Part shown: in pieces, positions 16,403 through 22,675 of the stretch
How the letters are laid out: every line of letters begins with the position of its first letter
Position numbering within the stretch: the first letter of the stretch is position 1
IMG/VR virus record: IMGVR_UViG_3300020021_000048
Span: 1-23,112 of that record
Direction: 5' to 3' (one strand)
Origin: a virus
DNA: 23,112 bases
Made by a program: the position numbers and the translations under genes
The notes under the pieces: model-generated
The model's input: only the letters and a program-made list of their open reading frames with translations
What the model was told of the DNA's origin: nothing
Database searches by the model: none

Positions 16403-17350
16403 TTACGGGAGTCCGGAAACCTTCCGAGCAACCTTGCCGAGAGGACTGGTGTAGACTCCGTGGATCCGTTGAGCGGTGTTGACGAGATCCAGGATCTTCT
16501 TGACCTGCTTGTGGCCGTTCTCGACTGGGTTGTCCTCGACGAGCTTGTCGTACTGCTGTTCCAGGTTCATCCGAGTGATGACGTCCTGGAGATCCTTGTT
16601 CGAGAGAACCCGGGTGCCGTGCGTCCCGATCTTCTCCTTCTGCTTGTCGACGTTCTTGACGTCCTCGGAGTCAGCCTTTCGAGGAGCGGCTTTGTGGGCA
16701 GACGGAGTGCCCGTTCCGGCCTTGCGAACGCCCCACTTCATACCCTTGACGCCAGACTGCTCGATCTCGGTGTCACCGATCGAGACGATATGGCCGGTAG
16801 CGTCGTACTTGACCGGGATGTTGAACGAATCCTCGGAACCATCGTTCATCGCAGAATGCGTGACGTCTTCGACCTTTACGTTCCAAAAACCGTTCTCACT
16901 CGTAGTGATGGAGTACTTCTTGGTGCCTGAGGCGTTGGTCCCCTGCTCGGCTGCGGCCTTCTGCAAGTTCTTGACGAAGGCGTCGTTGTGTTCCTTGTAG
17001 TACTTCCGCCGCAAAGGGGAATCGAGATTGAAGTCCTTGTTCTTGTACTGCGGCTTGTTGTTGATCCGCTCGACATCGTGATCGTTCGTCGCTCGAGCCG
17101 CACTGTTGTGGATCTTGATAGTGACGTTGTACGATTTGGAGTTCTTCTCGAAGTTCTTGTCGAGCTTGGCGATCTTCGAAGTCTTGGCCGCCTCGCCCTC
17201 GTGACCGTGATCCTTTCGGACGCCCCACTTCATACCCTTGACGCCGGACTGCTCGACATCGTCATCGAAGAAGTCGAGTTCGCCGACGTGCTGGAGGATA
17301 TACTCGACGGTCAGTGGCCCCACATGCTCGACGCTTGCGGATCGACCCAT
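16403..17350 (-). CDS. Protein with two GVKGMKWGVRK motifs, head-region
   Basis: A 315-residue protein of unknown function. ATG 17350 is chosen because GGAAGGAG lies just upstream; it overlaps the preceding gene by 40 bases. The nearly identical motif SGVKGMKWGVRK occurs at residues 35-46 and 199-210, each preceded by an acidic E-containing VEQ/IEQ stretch and followed by a basic, low-complexity tail. Between the copies, residues about 60-195 look like a folded alpha/beta domain (LDKNFEKNSKSYNVTIKIHN, ASGTKKYSITTSENGFW). The C-terminal third contains RVLSNKDLQDVITRMNLEQQ followed by YDKL, a helical motif often found in phage minor head or scaffold-like proteins. The layout suggests a capsid-assembly or packaged protein. 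I cannot assign a reaction; motif function is unknown to me. Confidence 0.8.
   Translation of the reverse strand: MGRSASVEHVGPLTVEYILQHVGELDFFDDDVEQSGVKGMKWGVRKDHGHEGEAAKTSKIAKLDKNFEKNSKSYNVTIKIHNSAARATNDHDVERINNKPQYKNKDFNLDSPLRRKYYKEHNDAFVKNLQKAAAEQGTNASGTKKYSITTSENGFWNVKVEDVTHSAMNDGSEDSFNIPVKYDATGHIVSIGDTEIEQSGVKGMKWGVRKAGTGTPSAHKAAPRKADSEDVKNVDKQKEKIGTHGTRVLSNKDLQDVITRMNLEQQYDKLVEDNPVENGHKQVKKILDLVNTAQRIHGVYTSPLGKVARKVSGLP
16728..16764 (-). repeat. Direct repeat copy 1 encoding GMKWG motif
   Basis: This 37-base segment matches positions 17220-17256 at 36 of 37 bases, the one difference being at 16754 versus 17246. It encodes the second EQSGVKGMKWGV motif of the 315-residue protein. Near-identity including silent positions points to a recent duplication or gene conversion. 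Confidence 0.9.
17220..17256 (-). repeat. Direct repeat copy 2 encoding GMKWG motif
   Basis: Partner of the repeat at 16728-16764, encoding the first EQSGVKGMKWGV motif of the same protein. The third, more divergent occurrence at about 14310-14345, in another gene, keeps the core ccccacttcat.cccttgac on the plus strand. Confidence 0.9.
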
Positions 17351-17688
17351 GAATCTCCTTCCCTCACTACGTTGATCTTCCACGCGTACTCTTCGATCTG
17401 CTTGGTCATCGCTTCGATGACGAACGACAGCGAAGGCGGGTCGAAGAGCATACGTACCTTTAGATATACGTATGACTTGACGTTGTTGTTACGGTTGTCG
17501 GTCCCGAGGAAGGCGTCCCACGTTTCCGAGTCGTCTTCGATCATGAAACCGTCGACAGGTCCGATCCCGAGCAGAGCCAGGTCGGAAAATGTCGAGTTGA
17601 TGTGGAGGATGAGCACGTCATCGAAGTCGGTGTTGGCCTCGGCTACGCTGAGGGACTTCTTGACGCTTGTCAGGATGCTGGTGATCAC
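17311..17688 (-). CDS. gp6-like head-tail connector protein
   Basis: A 125-residue protein. The GTG at 17697 sits with no spacer after GGGAGG, so I use the GTG at 17688 (VITSILTSVKKSL), which has the same site at an ideal 8-base spacing. The sequence ITSILTSVKKSLSVAEANTD, VLILHINSTFSDLALLGIGP, ETWDAFLGTD, NNVKSYVYLKVRMLFDPP and SFVIEAMTKQIEEYAWKINV is all helical and fits the gp6/YqbG-type connector family that forms the ring below the portal. Here it lies between the endolysin and the GMKWG-motif gene, before terminase and portal, instead of after the capsid gene, which is an uncommon place. Role assigned from pattern; moderately sure. Confidence 0.75.
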   Translation of the reverse strand: MITSILTSVKKSLSVAEANTDFDDVLILHINSTFSDLALLGIGPVDGFMIEDDSETWDAFLGTDNRNNNVKSYVYLKVRMLFDPPSLSFVIEAMTKQIEEYAWKINVVREGDSWVDPQASSMWGH

Positions 17689-17696
17689 GTGGAGCA

Positions 17697-17702
17697 CCTC
17701 CC
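17697..17702 (-). promoter_or_regulatory. Shine-Dalgarno site deciding the connector start
   Basis: GGGAGG on the minus strand lies 8 bases before the GTG at 17688 but directly abuts the GTG at 17697, so it favours the shorter connector protein. Confidence 0.7.
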
Positions 17703-17712
17703 TCGAATATGA

Positions 17713-18558
17713 TCAGTACCGGGTGTTGACCTCGTGCTGGACTGCGGCCGCGTTGTAGCCAGCGGCGGTCAGGGCCTTCGACCGCGCGGGATCGTTACCC
17801 CACTTTCCGTCGATGACCTGGGTCGCGACCTGGGCGACGGTCAGCTTGGCCGCCGGAGGAGCGGTCTTGTTCTTGAGCTTGGCGTTGACGAGGCTCTGGA
17901 TCGTGGCGGCGTTGTAACCGGCGCGAGTCAGAGCGGTCGAACGCTCGGGGTTGACGCCCCACTTGCCAGCGATGACCTCGTCGGCGACCTGAGCGTTGGT
18001 CTCGTGGTTGGTCGACGGAGGAGTGGTCACGTGGGTGCCAACGAACGAGTCGTAGGCCTTCTCGACAGCCGTCAGGATCTCGGACCACTTGCCGGTGACG
18101 TACGGACCGGGGCAGTCGGTGGCCGACCAGTGCTTGTGAGGGAACACGTTGCTCGCGGTGGGCCTGGCGCCGATGACGTGAGCGAAGAGCCAGCCCGCCA
18201 GTCGGGTCGCAGCGGCGAGGGTCTTGTCACTGACCTCCCACTCGGGCTTGCCGGAGGCGCCGGTGATATCGGCCATCTCGATCGAGATGCTGGACTCGTT
18301 CCCGCCGAGCGCTCCGACGGCCCAGGCGTACTCGGTCACCTTGACGTACTGCGCGAGGTTGCCCGCGGCGTCGACGTCGAAATGAGCCGAGGCGGCGCGG
18401 GTCTTCCAGGTGGACAGGATGCTCGAGAGACTGAGGTTCCCGCCGTTGTGGTGGAAGGTGACCGAAGTCTTCTTGTAGGCCTTGTGCGTGACGTGGCCGG
18501 TGGCGCTGAGTTCGGCGACATAGTCCTTGACGGGCTTGTCGTAGGCGATGGTGGTCAT
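17713..18558 (-). CDS. Endolysin: N-acetylmuramoyl-L-alanine amidase with two CW_7 repeats
   Basis: A 281-residue lysis enzyme starting at ATG 18558 behind AGAAGGATC. Residues about 20-170 form an Amidase_2 (T7 lysozyme/PGRP-like) domain that cleaves the bond between muramic acid and the stem peptide. Zinc ligands visible are H36 or H37 in TFHHNGG, H141 in PHKHW and C149 in TDCPGPY. After a Pro/Thr linker come two cell-wall-binding CW_7 (Cpl-7-type) repeats, at about 188-228 (ADEVIAGKWGVNPERSTALT) and 240-280 (TQVIDGKWGNDPARSKALTA). No signal peptide is present, so export would need a holin, and none is seen in the window. The gene sits inside the packaging block between the HNH and connector genes. 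GC3 is very high, consistent with abundant expression. Confidence 0.95.
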   Translation of the reverse strand: MTTIAYDKPVKDYVAELSATGHVTHKAYKKTSVTFHHNGGNLSLSSILSTWKTRAASAHFDVDAAGNLAQYVKVTEYAWAVGALGGNESSISIEMADITGASGKPEWEVSDKTLAAATRLAGWLFAHVIGARPTASNVFPHKHWSATDCPGPYVTGKWSEILTAVEKAYDSFVGTHVTTPPSTNHETNAQVADEVIAGKWGVNPERSTALTRAGYNAATIQSLVNAKLKNKTAPPAAKLTVAQVATQVIDGKWGNDPARSKALTAAGYNAAAVQHEVNTRY

Positions 18559-18577
18559 CTAGAGATCCTTCTTCCGA

Positions 18578-18985
18578 TTACCAGAGTTTTGTATCGCCGG
18601 GTCTGCGTTCGACGAGAGGCCGGGGAAGTAGTCGCTCGTCGCCGTAGTGAATGGCGTTGTGGGTCGCGTGACAAGTGGTGATCAGATTCTCCGGATGGAG
18701 TGTTCCGGGGTCACCGTTCTTGATGTCCTGTACGGTCATCGGATTCAGGTGGTGAATATAGAGACCACCGTGGATCTCTCGGCCTTCCATGCCGAGGTCG
18801 CAGCCCAGGTCTCTCACGATGATCGCGCGACGAGCAAGGCGCCATTCGTGAGACCTGTAAAACTGTTGATTCAGGTATCGGTCGAAACCGAAAGTCTCTT
18901 CGCCAACATTCCCCCGGAGGGAAAGATACCTGAACCTTTCCTCGAATGTCTCGAGCAGGCGAAGCTCGGAGAATGACCTACGCAT
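18578..18985 (-). CDS. HNH endonuclease (packaging-associated)
   Basis: A 135-residue protein from ATG 18985, overlapping the preceding stop by 8 bases. A longer in-frame reading exists upstream but lies entirely over the preceding gene and is compositionally implausible. Residues 43-60 (RSHEWRLARRAIIVRDLGCD) precede the beta-beta-alpha-metal nuclease: IHHLNP (H79, N81), PENLITTCHATHNAIHYGDE (N100, H109, H113). This arrangement is found in small phage HNH proteins next to terminase genes. For HK97-like cos phages such HNH proteins are known to act with the terminase in cos cleavage, so the same role is likely here. A free-standing homing endonuclease is the alternative, but the tight overlap with the candidate small terminase argues against it. 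Confidence 0.85.
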   Translation of the reverse strand: MRRSFSELRLLETFEERFRYLSLRGNVGEETFGFDRYLNQQFYRSHEWRLARRAIIVRDLGCDLGMEGREIHGGLYIHHLNPMTVQDIKNGDPGTLHPENLITTCHATHNAIHYGDERLLPRPLVERRPGDTKLW

Positions 18986-19331
18986 CGTACCCGTCGTCTT
19001 CATCCACGGGTTCCTGGCCACCGTACTGGCGCATGGCCTTGATGGCTTCGCTGTACAGTTCCTCGATTCGACCAGCCGAAGCGATCGATTCGATCTTAGC
19101 GTCGAGGAGTCGGTTCTCACCGCCCAGGCGTTCCTGTTCGAGCTTCTCACGAGACGAACCAAGCTTGAGAAGCTGAGAGATGACCTGAGCAGAGGCTGTT
19201 CCCTCACGGAGTTGCTTCTCAGCGACGTCCATGGCGAGAGCGACCAACTGGGCTTCACGACCCTCGGAAGTTGTTGCCGGTCTGCGGCGAGGTATGGTCT
19301 CGTCACCATCACTTGTCTTACGTGCAGCCAT
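18978..19331 (-). CDS. Candidate terminase small subunit
   Basis: A 117-residue, mostly helical protein from ATG 19331 behind AAGGGAG. The basic N-terminus (MAARKTSDGDETIPRRRPAT) is followed by EGREAQLVALAMDVAEKQLR, a central TASAQVISQLLKLGSSREKL with EQERLGGENRLLDAKIESIA, and a C-terminal YSEAIKAMRQYGGQEP. The 'vI.qlLKlGSsre.le..rl..En.ll.aK.e....' helix resembles a phage family placed before HNH and terminase genes and thought to be the small terminase that recognises the packaging site. A classical HTH is not obvious. It is the first gene after the 350-base gap, as expected if the packaging site lies there. Confidence 0.6.
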   Translation of the reverse strand: MAARKTSDGDETIPRRRPATTSEGREAQLVALAMDVAEKQLREGTASAQVISQLLKLGSSREKLEQERLGGENRLLDAKIESIASAGRIEELYSEAIKAMRQYGGQEPVDEDDGYDA

Positions 19332-19388
19332 GGTTTCAACTCCCTTCTGGGTAGTTTATTGGAGGGATGGGGTGTGGGGCAGGGAACC

Positions 19389-19421
19389 TTAGAAGGCCAC
19401 TAGGACTTCATACAGTCTCAT
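19389..19421 (-). CDS. Possible 10-codon leader peptide
   Basis: An ATG at 19421 opens a short frame MRLYEVLVAF ending in TAA at 19389-19391, roughly 60 bases before the candidate small terminase. Upstream are AGGAG (about 13 bases away) and AAAGG (3 bases away), neither at ideal spacing. Such a short frame can arise by chance. It could be a leader peptide coupling translation to the downstream gene, but nothing else supports it. Confidence 0.2.
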   Translation of the reverse strand: MRLYEVLVAF

Positions 19422-19515
19422 GGACCTTTCGGATCTCCTGAATGAACCGCTGGGGGTAAAAACTTTGCCGGAATTTTCCCGCCGGGGATTTTTTTGGTGG
19501 ACGGGCGATGCAACA

Positions 19516-19540
19516 GGGGGCCATTTTTGCTAGACCCCCC
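19516..19540. other. GC-run hairpin, cos-like candidate
   Basis: A run of five G (19516-19520) faces a run of six C (19535-19540) across a short AT-rich loop containing TTTTTGCT. No U-run follows on either strand, so it is not a standard intrinsic terminator. GC-rich palindromic sequence before terminase and HNH genes is compatible with a cohesive-end site, but this is an inference only. Confidence 0.3.
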
Positions 19541-19607
19541 GCCCCATAGGCAAATTTTGACAATCTATGTTTTCCCAACGCAGAGTATCTTTTTTCTGCA
19601 ACTAGTA

Positions 19608-19682
19608 GGCTGCAGGGTCTATAGTACCATCAATAGGAGTTAGGCACGTCATCCCATTGATGATACAACAGACCCTGCAGCC
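19608..19682. repeat. 75-nt inverted repeat with perfect 13-bp outer stem
   Basis: The arm at 19608-19620 (GGCTGCAGGGTCT) is the exact reverse complement of 19670-19682 (AGACCCTGCAGCC). Inside, 19624-19626 pairs with 19664-19666, 19628-19634 (CATCAAT) pairs with 19656-19662 (ATTGATG), and 19636-19638 pairs with 19652-19654, leaving a 13-base loop. The whole is a long, nearly continuous hairpin, starting just past the stop of the 86-residue gene. Neither strand has a U-run after the stem. It could be a structured RNA end that stabilises or is processed from the upstream message, a site for a dimeric DNA-binding protein, or a terminator of another kind. Confidence 0.8.
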
Positions 19683-19692
19683 GACCAGTACG

Positions 19693-19953
19693 CTATGAAG
19701 TTGTTGATGTGTCAGAGCTCGAAGGCTTCGTGAGTTTGAGGTACAATCCCGAATTCAACGAGACGATCTCATCGACTGCACTAACGATAGCAAGCATCTG
19801 ATCAGGTTGTGACAGTTCATGTGATGTCTTAGCGATCCGTGCTAGGTACCCTAGGGTGTCGTACCTAGGGTAGTCCCAAGCATGCCACTCATTGAACTGA
19901 GTGAATGGGTTGAACGGATTGTCAGACGTCGTGAGCATCACGTCATCACTCAT
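19693..19953 (-). CDS. 86-residue protein of unknown function
   Basis: I start this at ATG 19953 (MSDDVMLTTSDNPFNPFTQF) because it overlaps the end of the polymerase-like gene by 8 bases and has GGAAGG upstream; the longer frame runs over that gene. The sequence NPFNPFTQFNEWHAWDYPRY is rich in aromatics, followed by the helical LGYLARIAKTSHELSQPDQM and AIVSAVDEIVSLNSGLYLKL and a Ser/Thr-rich tail. I recognise the NPFNPFT..NEW pattern as a small actinophage protein type but know of no function. It is probably co-translated with the polymerase-like protein and could be a partner of it; that is a guess from position. Confidence 0.75.
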   Translation of the reverse strand: MSDDVMLTTSDNPFNPFTQFNEWHAWDYPRYDTLGYLARIAKTSHELSQPDQMLAIVSAVDEIVSLNSGLYLKLTKPSSSDTSTTS

Positions 19954-22675
19954 CGTCGCCTTCCTTCGGCTTGAGTGCACGCTTGAGTGCAGACACAGAC
20001 ACGCCCAACGCTTCAGCGATCTCAGCCTGTGTGTGTCCGCTACGTGCGTACGTGAGAGCAAGACTCTTCTGTGAAGAGGACAGTCCTACCTCGGCCTTAG
20101 GTGTAGCCAGCTTCTTGATCTTGTCGAGGTCAGCATTGTCCAGGATCTGTGTCAGCTTGTTAGTGCTGATAGCACCAGCCTGAATGGCAGCCCACTCGCC
20201 AGGTGTGATGTCGATCAACTTCTTCTGTGCACCAACTCTGTTGCGAGCGTTCTCAAGCTCGATGAACTTAAGCTTCTTAAGTTCGTCCTTGTCCATGTCT
20301 GGATTGGAAGCCCGCTTCTGGGCGACCACGGCATTGGCTACGATCTGAGCCTGCCGTTCACGGGGGCTGTTCCTAAGGGCCTGAGCCAACTTGTAGTTGA
20401 GGGAGTCTACCTCGTCCTTGTACGCCACCTTGGCTGCAGGTGAGTACGCCATAGACTTGGTCGTGTCGAGCTCTTTCCTCGCCTGATTGGCCAGTGCCTT
20501 AAGGTTGTTACTGTGATCGGCGTAGATCTTCTCGATTGGCATGCCGGAAGACAGAGTGTGCGCATCGGTAGCCTCAGCGAGCTTGGTAGAACGCTCGGTC
20601 TTGTTGACCGTCTCCGTTGTTTCCTTGCCTGCCTTGTTAACTGTGGTCTTCACGTAAGACGCGCCAGTCTCCGTGAAGATCTTCTCTCCATTGGGACCGA
20701 TCTTGTACCCCTGCTTGCGCTCAGGCACATCCAATCTCGAACTTGCCCTTGAGATCACGGTCTGGGCACCGGCGTTGGATGCGCCTTGGTACTTCTCCTT
20801 GAGAGCAGGGATGCCGTTCTCGATGGCTGATCTACGGTAGTCGAGATTGTGCTTCTCGGCGTCGATCACCACCATCGAGTGCTTGACAGCTCGTTCGAGT
20901 TCGTTGTTGGGCGCGCCTTTGATGGTCATGTCCGAGATGAGATTGGACACGTTGCCCATCTCGAAGCCCTTTTCGGTGGGCGTCATCCTGTGCATTCCAG
21001 GATACTCACGGTACTGAGTCTTCGGGTCGAAATCCTTCAACCCTTCAAGCATGGGTTGAGTCTTGACCTTGCGCTCATTGTTCGGGATGACCAGAACTGT
21101 GTCACCGTCGAAGTCGGCGCCCGACAAGTGTTCGGCAACACTACTGTGAATGCCGATTGCGTCAGACGCTTGGCCGAGGAGTTTCTTCGCTTCGGCCTGA
21201 CGGTTGTTGACGGTGAGTTCGGGGATCTCGAACGTTCCACCGTGAGGGTAACGAACCAGAACGACTTTCTCGCCGTCCTTGAAGTTCGGTGCGTAGACCT
21301 CAGTCGGCTTCATGGACTCGATCGGAAGTATGACCTGCGTGCGCTGCCGAGGAAGACTCGCTGCCTTGAGATGAACAGCCGCCGAGTCTGCGTCATCCGC
21401 GAAGGATTGCAGCAGACGCTTCTTAACAGCCGGATTGCTCAACCTAGAGAGTTCGTCGAGTTCGGTTTGCTTGTTCTCGAGAGTCTTGGCGAGCTGAGTC
21501 TTGGCGAGGATCGGACTCTGCTTCGATAGGAACTGGGAAGCGAGAGACTTCGACCACTCTTCCCAGTCACCTTCCTTGTTCACGACGTTCATCGCAGACG
21601 AGACCGTGTTCGGAATGTCGCGACCGAACGAGTCCTTTTCCTTGATCTGATCGACCACGGATCCGAACGGGTTCTCTTGGTCGACGTCACCAGTCGCCTT
21701 GTCCAACTTCAACGGCTTCATGGCGTCAAGCTTGTTACCGGTGTCGCTCTTGTTCGTGTTGAACACGAGATCCGTCCCGGCAGGGAGATCGTCTCGGTAC
21801 ATCGCCATACCCTTGAGATAATGTGTCCCGTCGACGGCGACACGTACCTGGGCATAACGAGATTGACCGAGAGAGACGTCCTTGACACCGGGACGGACGT
21901 AGATGACACCGTCAGCTTCCCTACCGCCTTCTTCGGCGTATCTGACTGCGACACGCTTGGAGTCGATAGAGATTGGCGGCTGTATCTTGCTGTACGTCCG
22001 ACCACCGTCGTCCGAGATGTCGGTGGGCGGTGAGATCTTTCCCTTGTTCGCGACCAGGTCGAGGAACGTCGAATCGGGGCCGATCAGAACCTTCAGGTTC
22101 GTCTGATGACTGGTTCCGAGTTGCTGGACCTTGATCCGATGAACGGTGTAGCCCTCGTTCTCCAGAACAGAGACAGCCTTCTTCAGCTTGTCGTTCGAGA
22201 TGCCCATATGGAGTTCGACGCCGGAACCGATGTCTACGAACTGCTTCTCGGCAACCGCGTTCCGCAGAACGTTGGCCGTGACATCGAGAACCTTTAGCTT
22301 GTCCAGCTCTCCAGGCCTCAGGTACAGACGCACAGTGGGTTCGGGAATGCCCAGCTGCTTGCCGATGGCGGTAGTGGACATGCCCTTGTTCCGGAGCTTC
22401 TGAGCCGTGAGGATGGAGTCTTGCTTCGCCGCGTTCTTAGCGATGGAGCGAGCATTTCGGAGATCGCCGGTCGTGATTTTGAAGCTCTTGGCGATCTCTG
22501 ACTCCGACAGACCCTGAGCCTTCAGATCGTCCACCATCTGGAGGAAGACCTTGTTGCGCTGAGCCTGGGACTTGTTGGCGTGCTCTCCGGATCCCCAAGG
22601 ATAACGACCAGACTTTCGGAGGATTCCGTAATGCTTGACAACCTTGTCATCATACTCGTCTTCGCTGAAAATCAC
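19946..22675 (-). CDS. RNA polymerase beta-prime-like (DFDGD) protein with HTH segments
   Basis: A 909-residue protein, GTG start at 22675 (GTGA overlap with the nuclease stop; GGAGGAG upstream). Residues 519-530 read GADFDGDTVLVI, the Mg-binding D.DGD signature of the beta-prime double-psi beta barrel (D521, D523, D525). Forty-odd residues upstream, VVLVRYPHGGTFEIP (471-485) takes the place of the cellular 'LLNRAPTLHR' element, giving the same order as in beta-prime. YLKGMAMYRDDLPAG (286-300) may belong to a second barrel. HTH-like segments lie at 55-78 (GLSESEIAKSF), 99-121 (MSTTAIGKQLGIPEPTVRLY) and 868-901 (HTQAEIAEALGVSVSALKRA). Residues 565-615 hold conserved-looking EKGFEMGNVSNLISDMTIKG and MVVIDAEKHNLDY. 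YonO-type and crAss-like single-chain polymerases are known precedents; polymerase activity here is inferred, not shown. Confidence 0.82.
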   Translation of the reverse strand: MIFSEDEYDDKVVKHYGILRKSGRYPWGSGEHANKSQAQRNKVFLQMVDDLKAQGLSESEIAKSFKITTGDLRNARSIAKNAAKQDSILTAQKLRNKGMSTTAIGKQLGIPEPTVRLYLRPGELDKLKVLDVTANVLRNAVAEKQFVDIGSGVELHMGISNDKLKKAVSVLENEGYTVHRIKVQQLGTSHQTNLKVLIGPDSTFLDLVANKGKISPPTDISDDGGRTYSKIQPPISIDSKRVAVRYAEEGGREADGVIYVRPGVKDVSLGQSRYAQVRVAVDGTHYLKGMAMYRDDLPAGTDLVFNTNKSDTGNKLDAMKPLKLDKATGDVDQENPFGSVVDQIKEKDSFGRDIPNTVSSAMNVVNKEGDWEEWSKSLASQFLSKQSPILAKTQLAKTLENKQTELDELSRLSNPAVKKRLLQSFADDADSAAVHLKAASLPRQRTQVILPIESMKPTEVYAPNFKDGEKVVLVRYPHGGTFEIPELTVNNRQAEAKKLLGQASDAIGIHSSVAEHLSGADFDGDTVLVIPNNERKVKTQPMLEGLKDFDPKTQYREYPGMHRMTPTEKGFEMGNVSNLISDMTIKGAPNNELERAVKHSMVVIDAEKHNLDYRRSAIENGIPALKEKYQGASNAGAQTVISRASSRLDVPERKQGYKIGPNGEKIFTETGASYVKTTVNKAGKETTETVNKTERSTKLAEATDAHTLSSGMPIEKIYADHSNNLKALANQARKELDTTKSMAYSPAAKVAYKDEVDSLNYKLAQALRNSPRERQAQIVANAVVAQKRASNPDMDKDELKKLKFIELENARNRVGAQKKLIDITPGEWAAIQAGAISTNKLTQILDNADLDKIKKLATPKAEVGLSSSQKSLALTYARSGHTQAEIAEALGVSVSALKRALKPKEGDDE

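Larger units (their letters stand above)
19340..19692. other. Noncoding gap, possible packaging/control region
   Basis: This 353-base stretch holds no gene of normal length and is the only long gap in the window. It separates the nuclease/polymerase-like group from the packaging and head group. It has homopolymer runs absent elsewhere (T-run near 19490-19496, G-run 19516-19520, C-run 19535-19540, T-run near 19590-19595), a GC-run hairpin, a 75-nt structured inverted repeat and a possible short leader. The location immediately before a candidate small terminase and HNH gene makes a cos or pac site plausible. No sigma70-like promoter convinces me, though the polymerase-like gene next door could mean unusual promoters. 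Confidence 0.5.

Noticed and set aside
17351-17383. Upstream start for the two-motif protein
   Set aside because: ATG 17350 has a GGAAGGAG site; the upstream ATG has none and only lengthens the overlap.
18986-19339. Upstream extension of the HNH gene to 253 codons
   Set aside because: The extra part lies over the candidate small terminase gene in another frame and has shadow-like composition.
19475-19497. Plus-strand intrinsic terminator (TCCC..GGGA stem followed by T-run)
   Set aside because: Stem of only about four pairs, and no plus-strand gene precedes it.
19557-19591. Plus-strand sigma70 promoter (TTGACA at 19557-19562)
   Set aside because: No -10 element at 16-19 bases, and no plus-strand gene follows.
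19608-19682. tRNA gene, suggested by the 75-nt length and stem
   Set aside because: The 13-bp end stem and single nested hairpin do not make a cloverleaf, and there is no T-loop or CCA context.
19608-19682. Phage attachment site
   Set aside because: No integrase or tRNA gene is in the window to support integration here.
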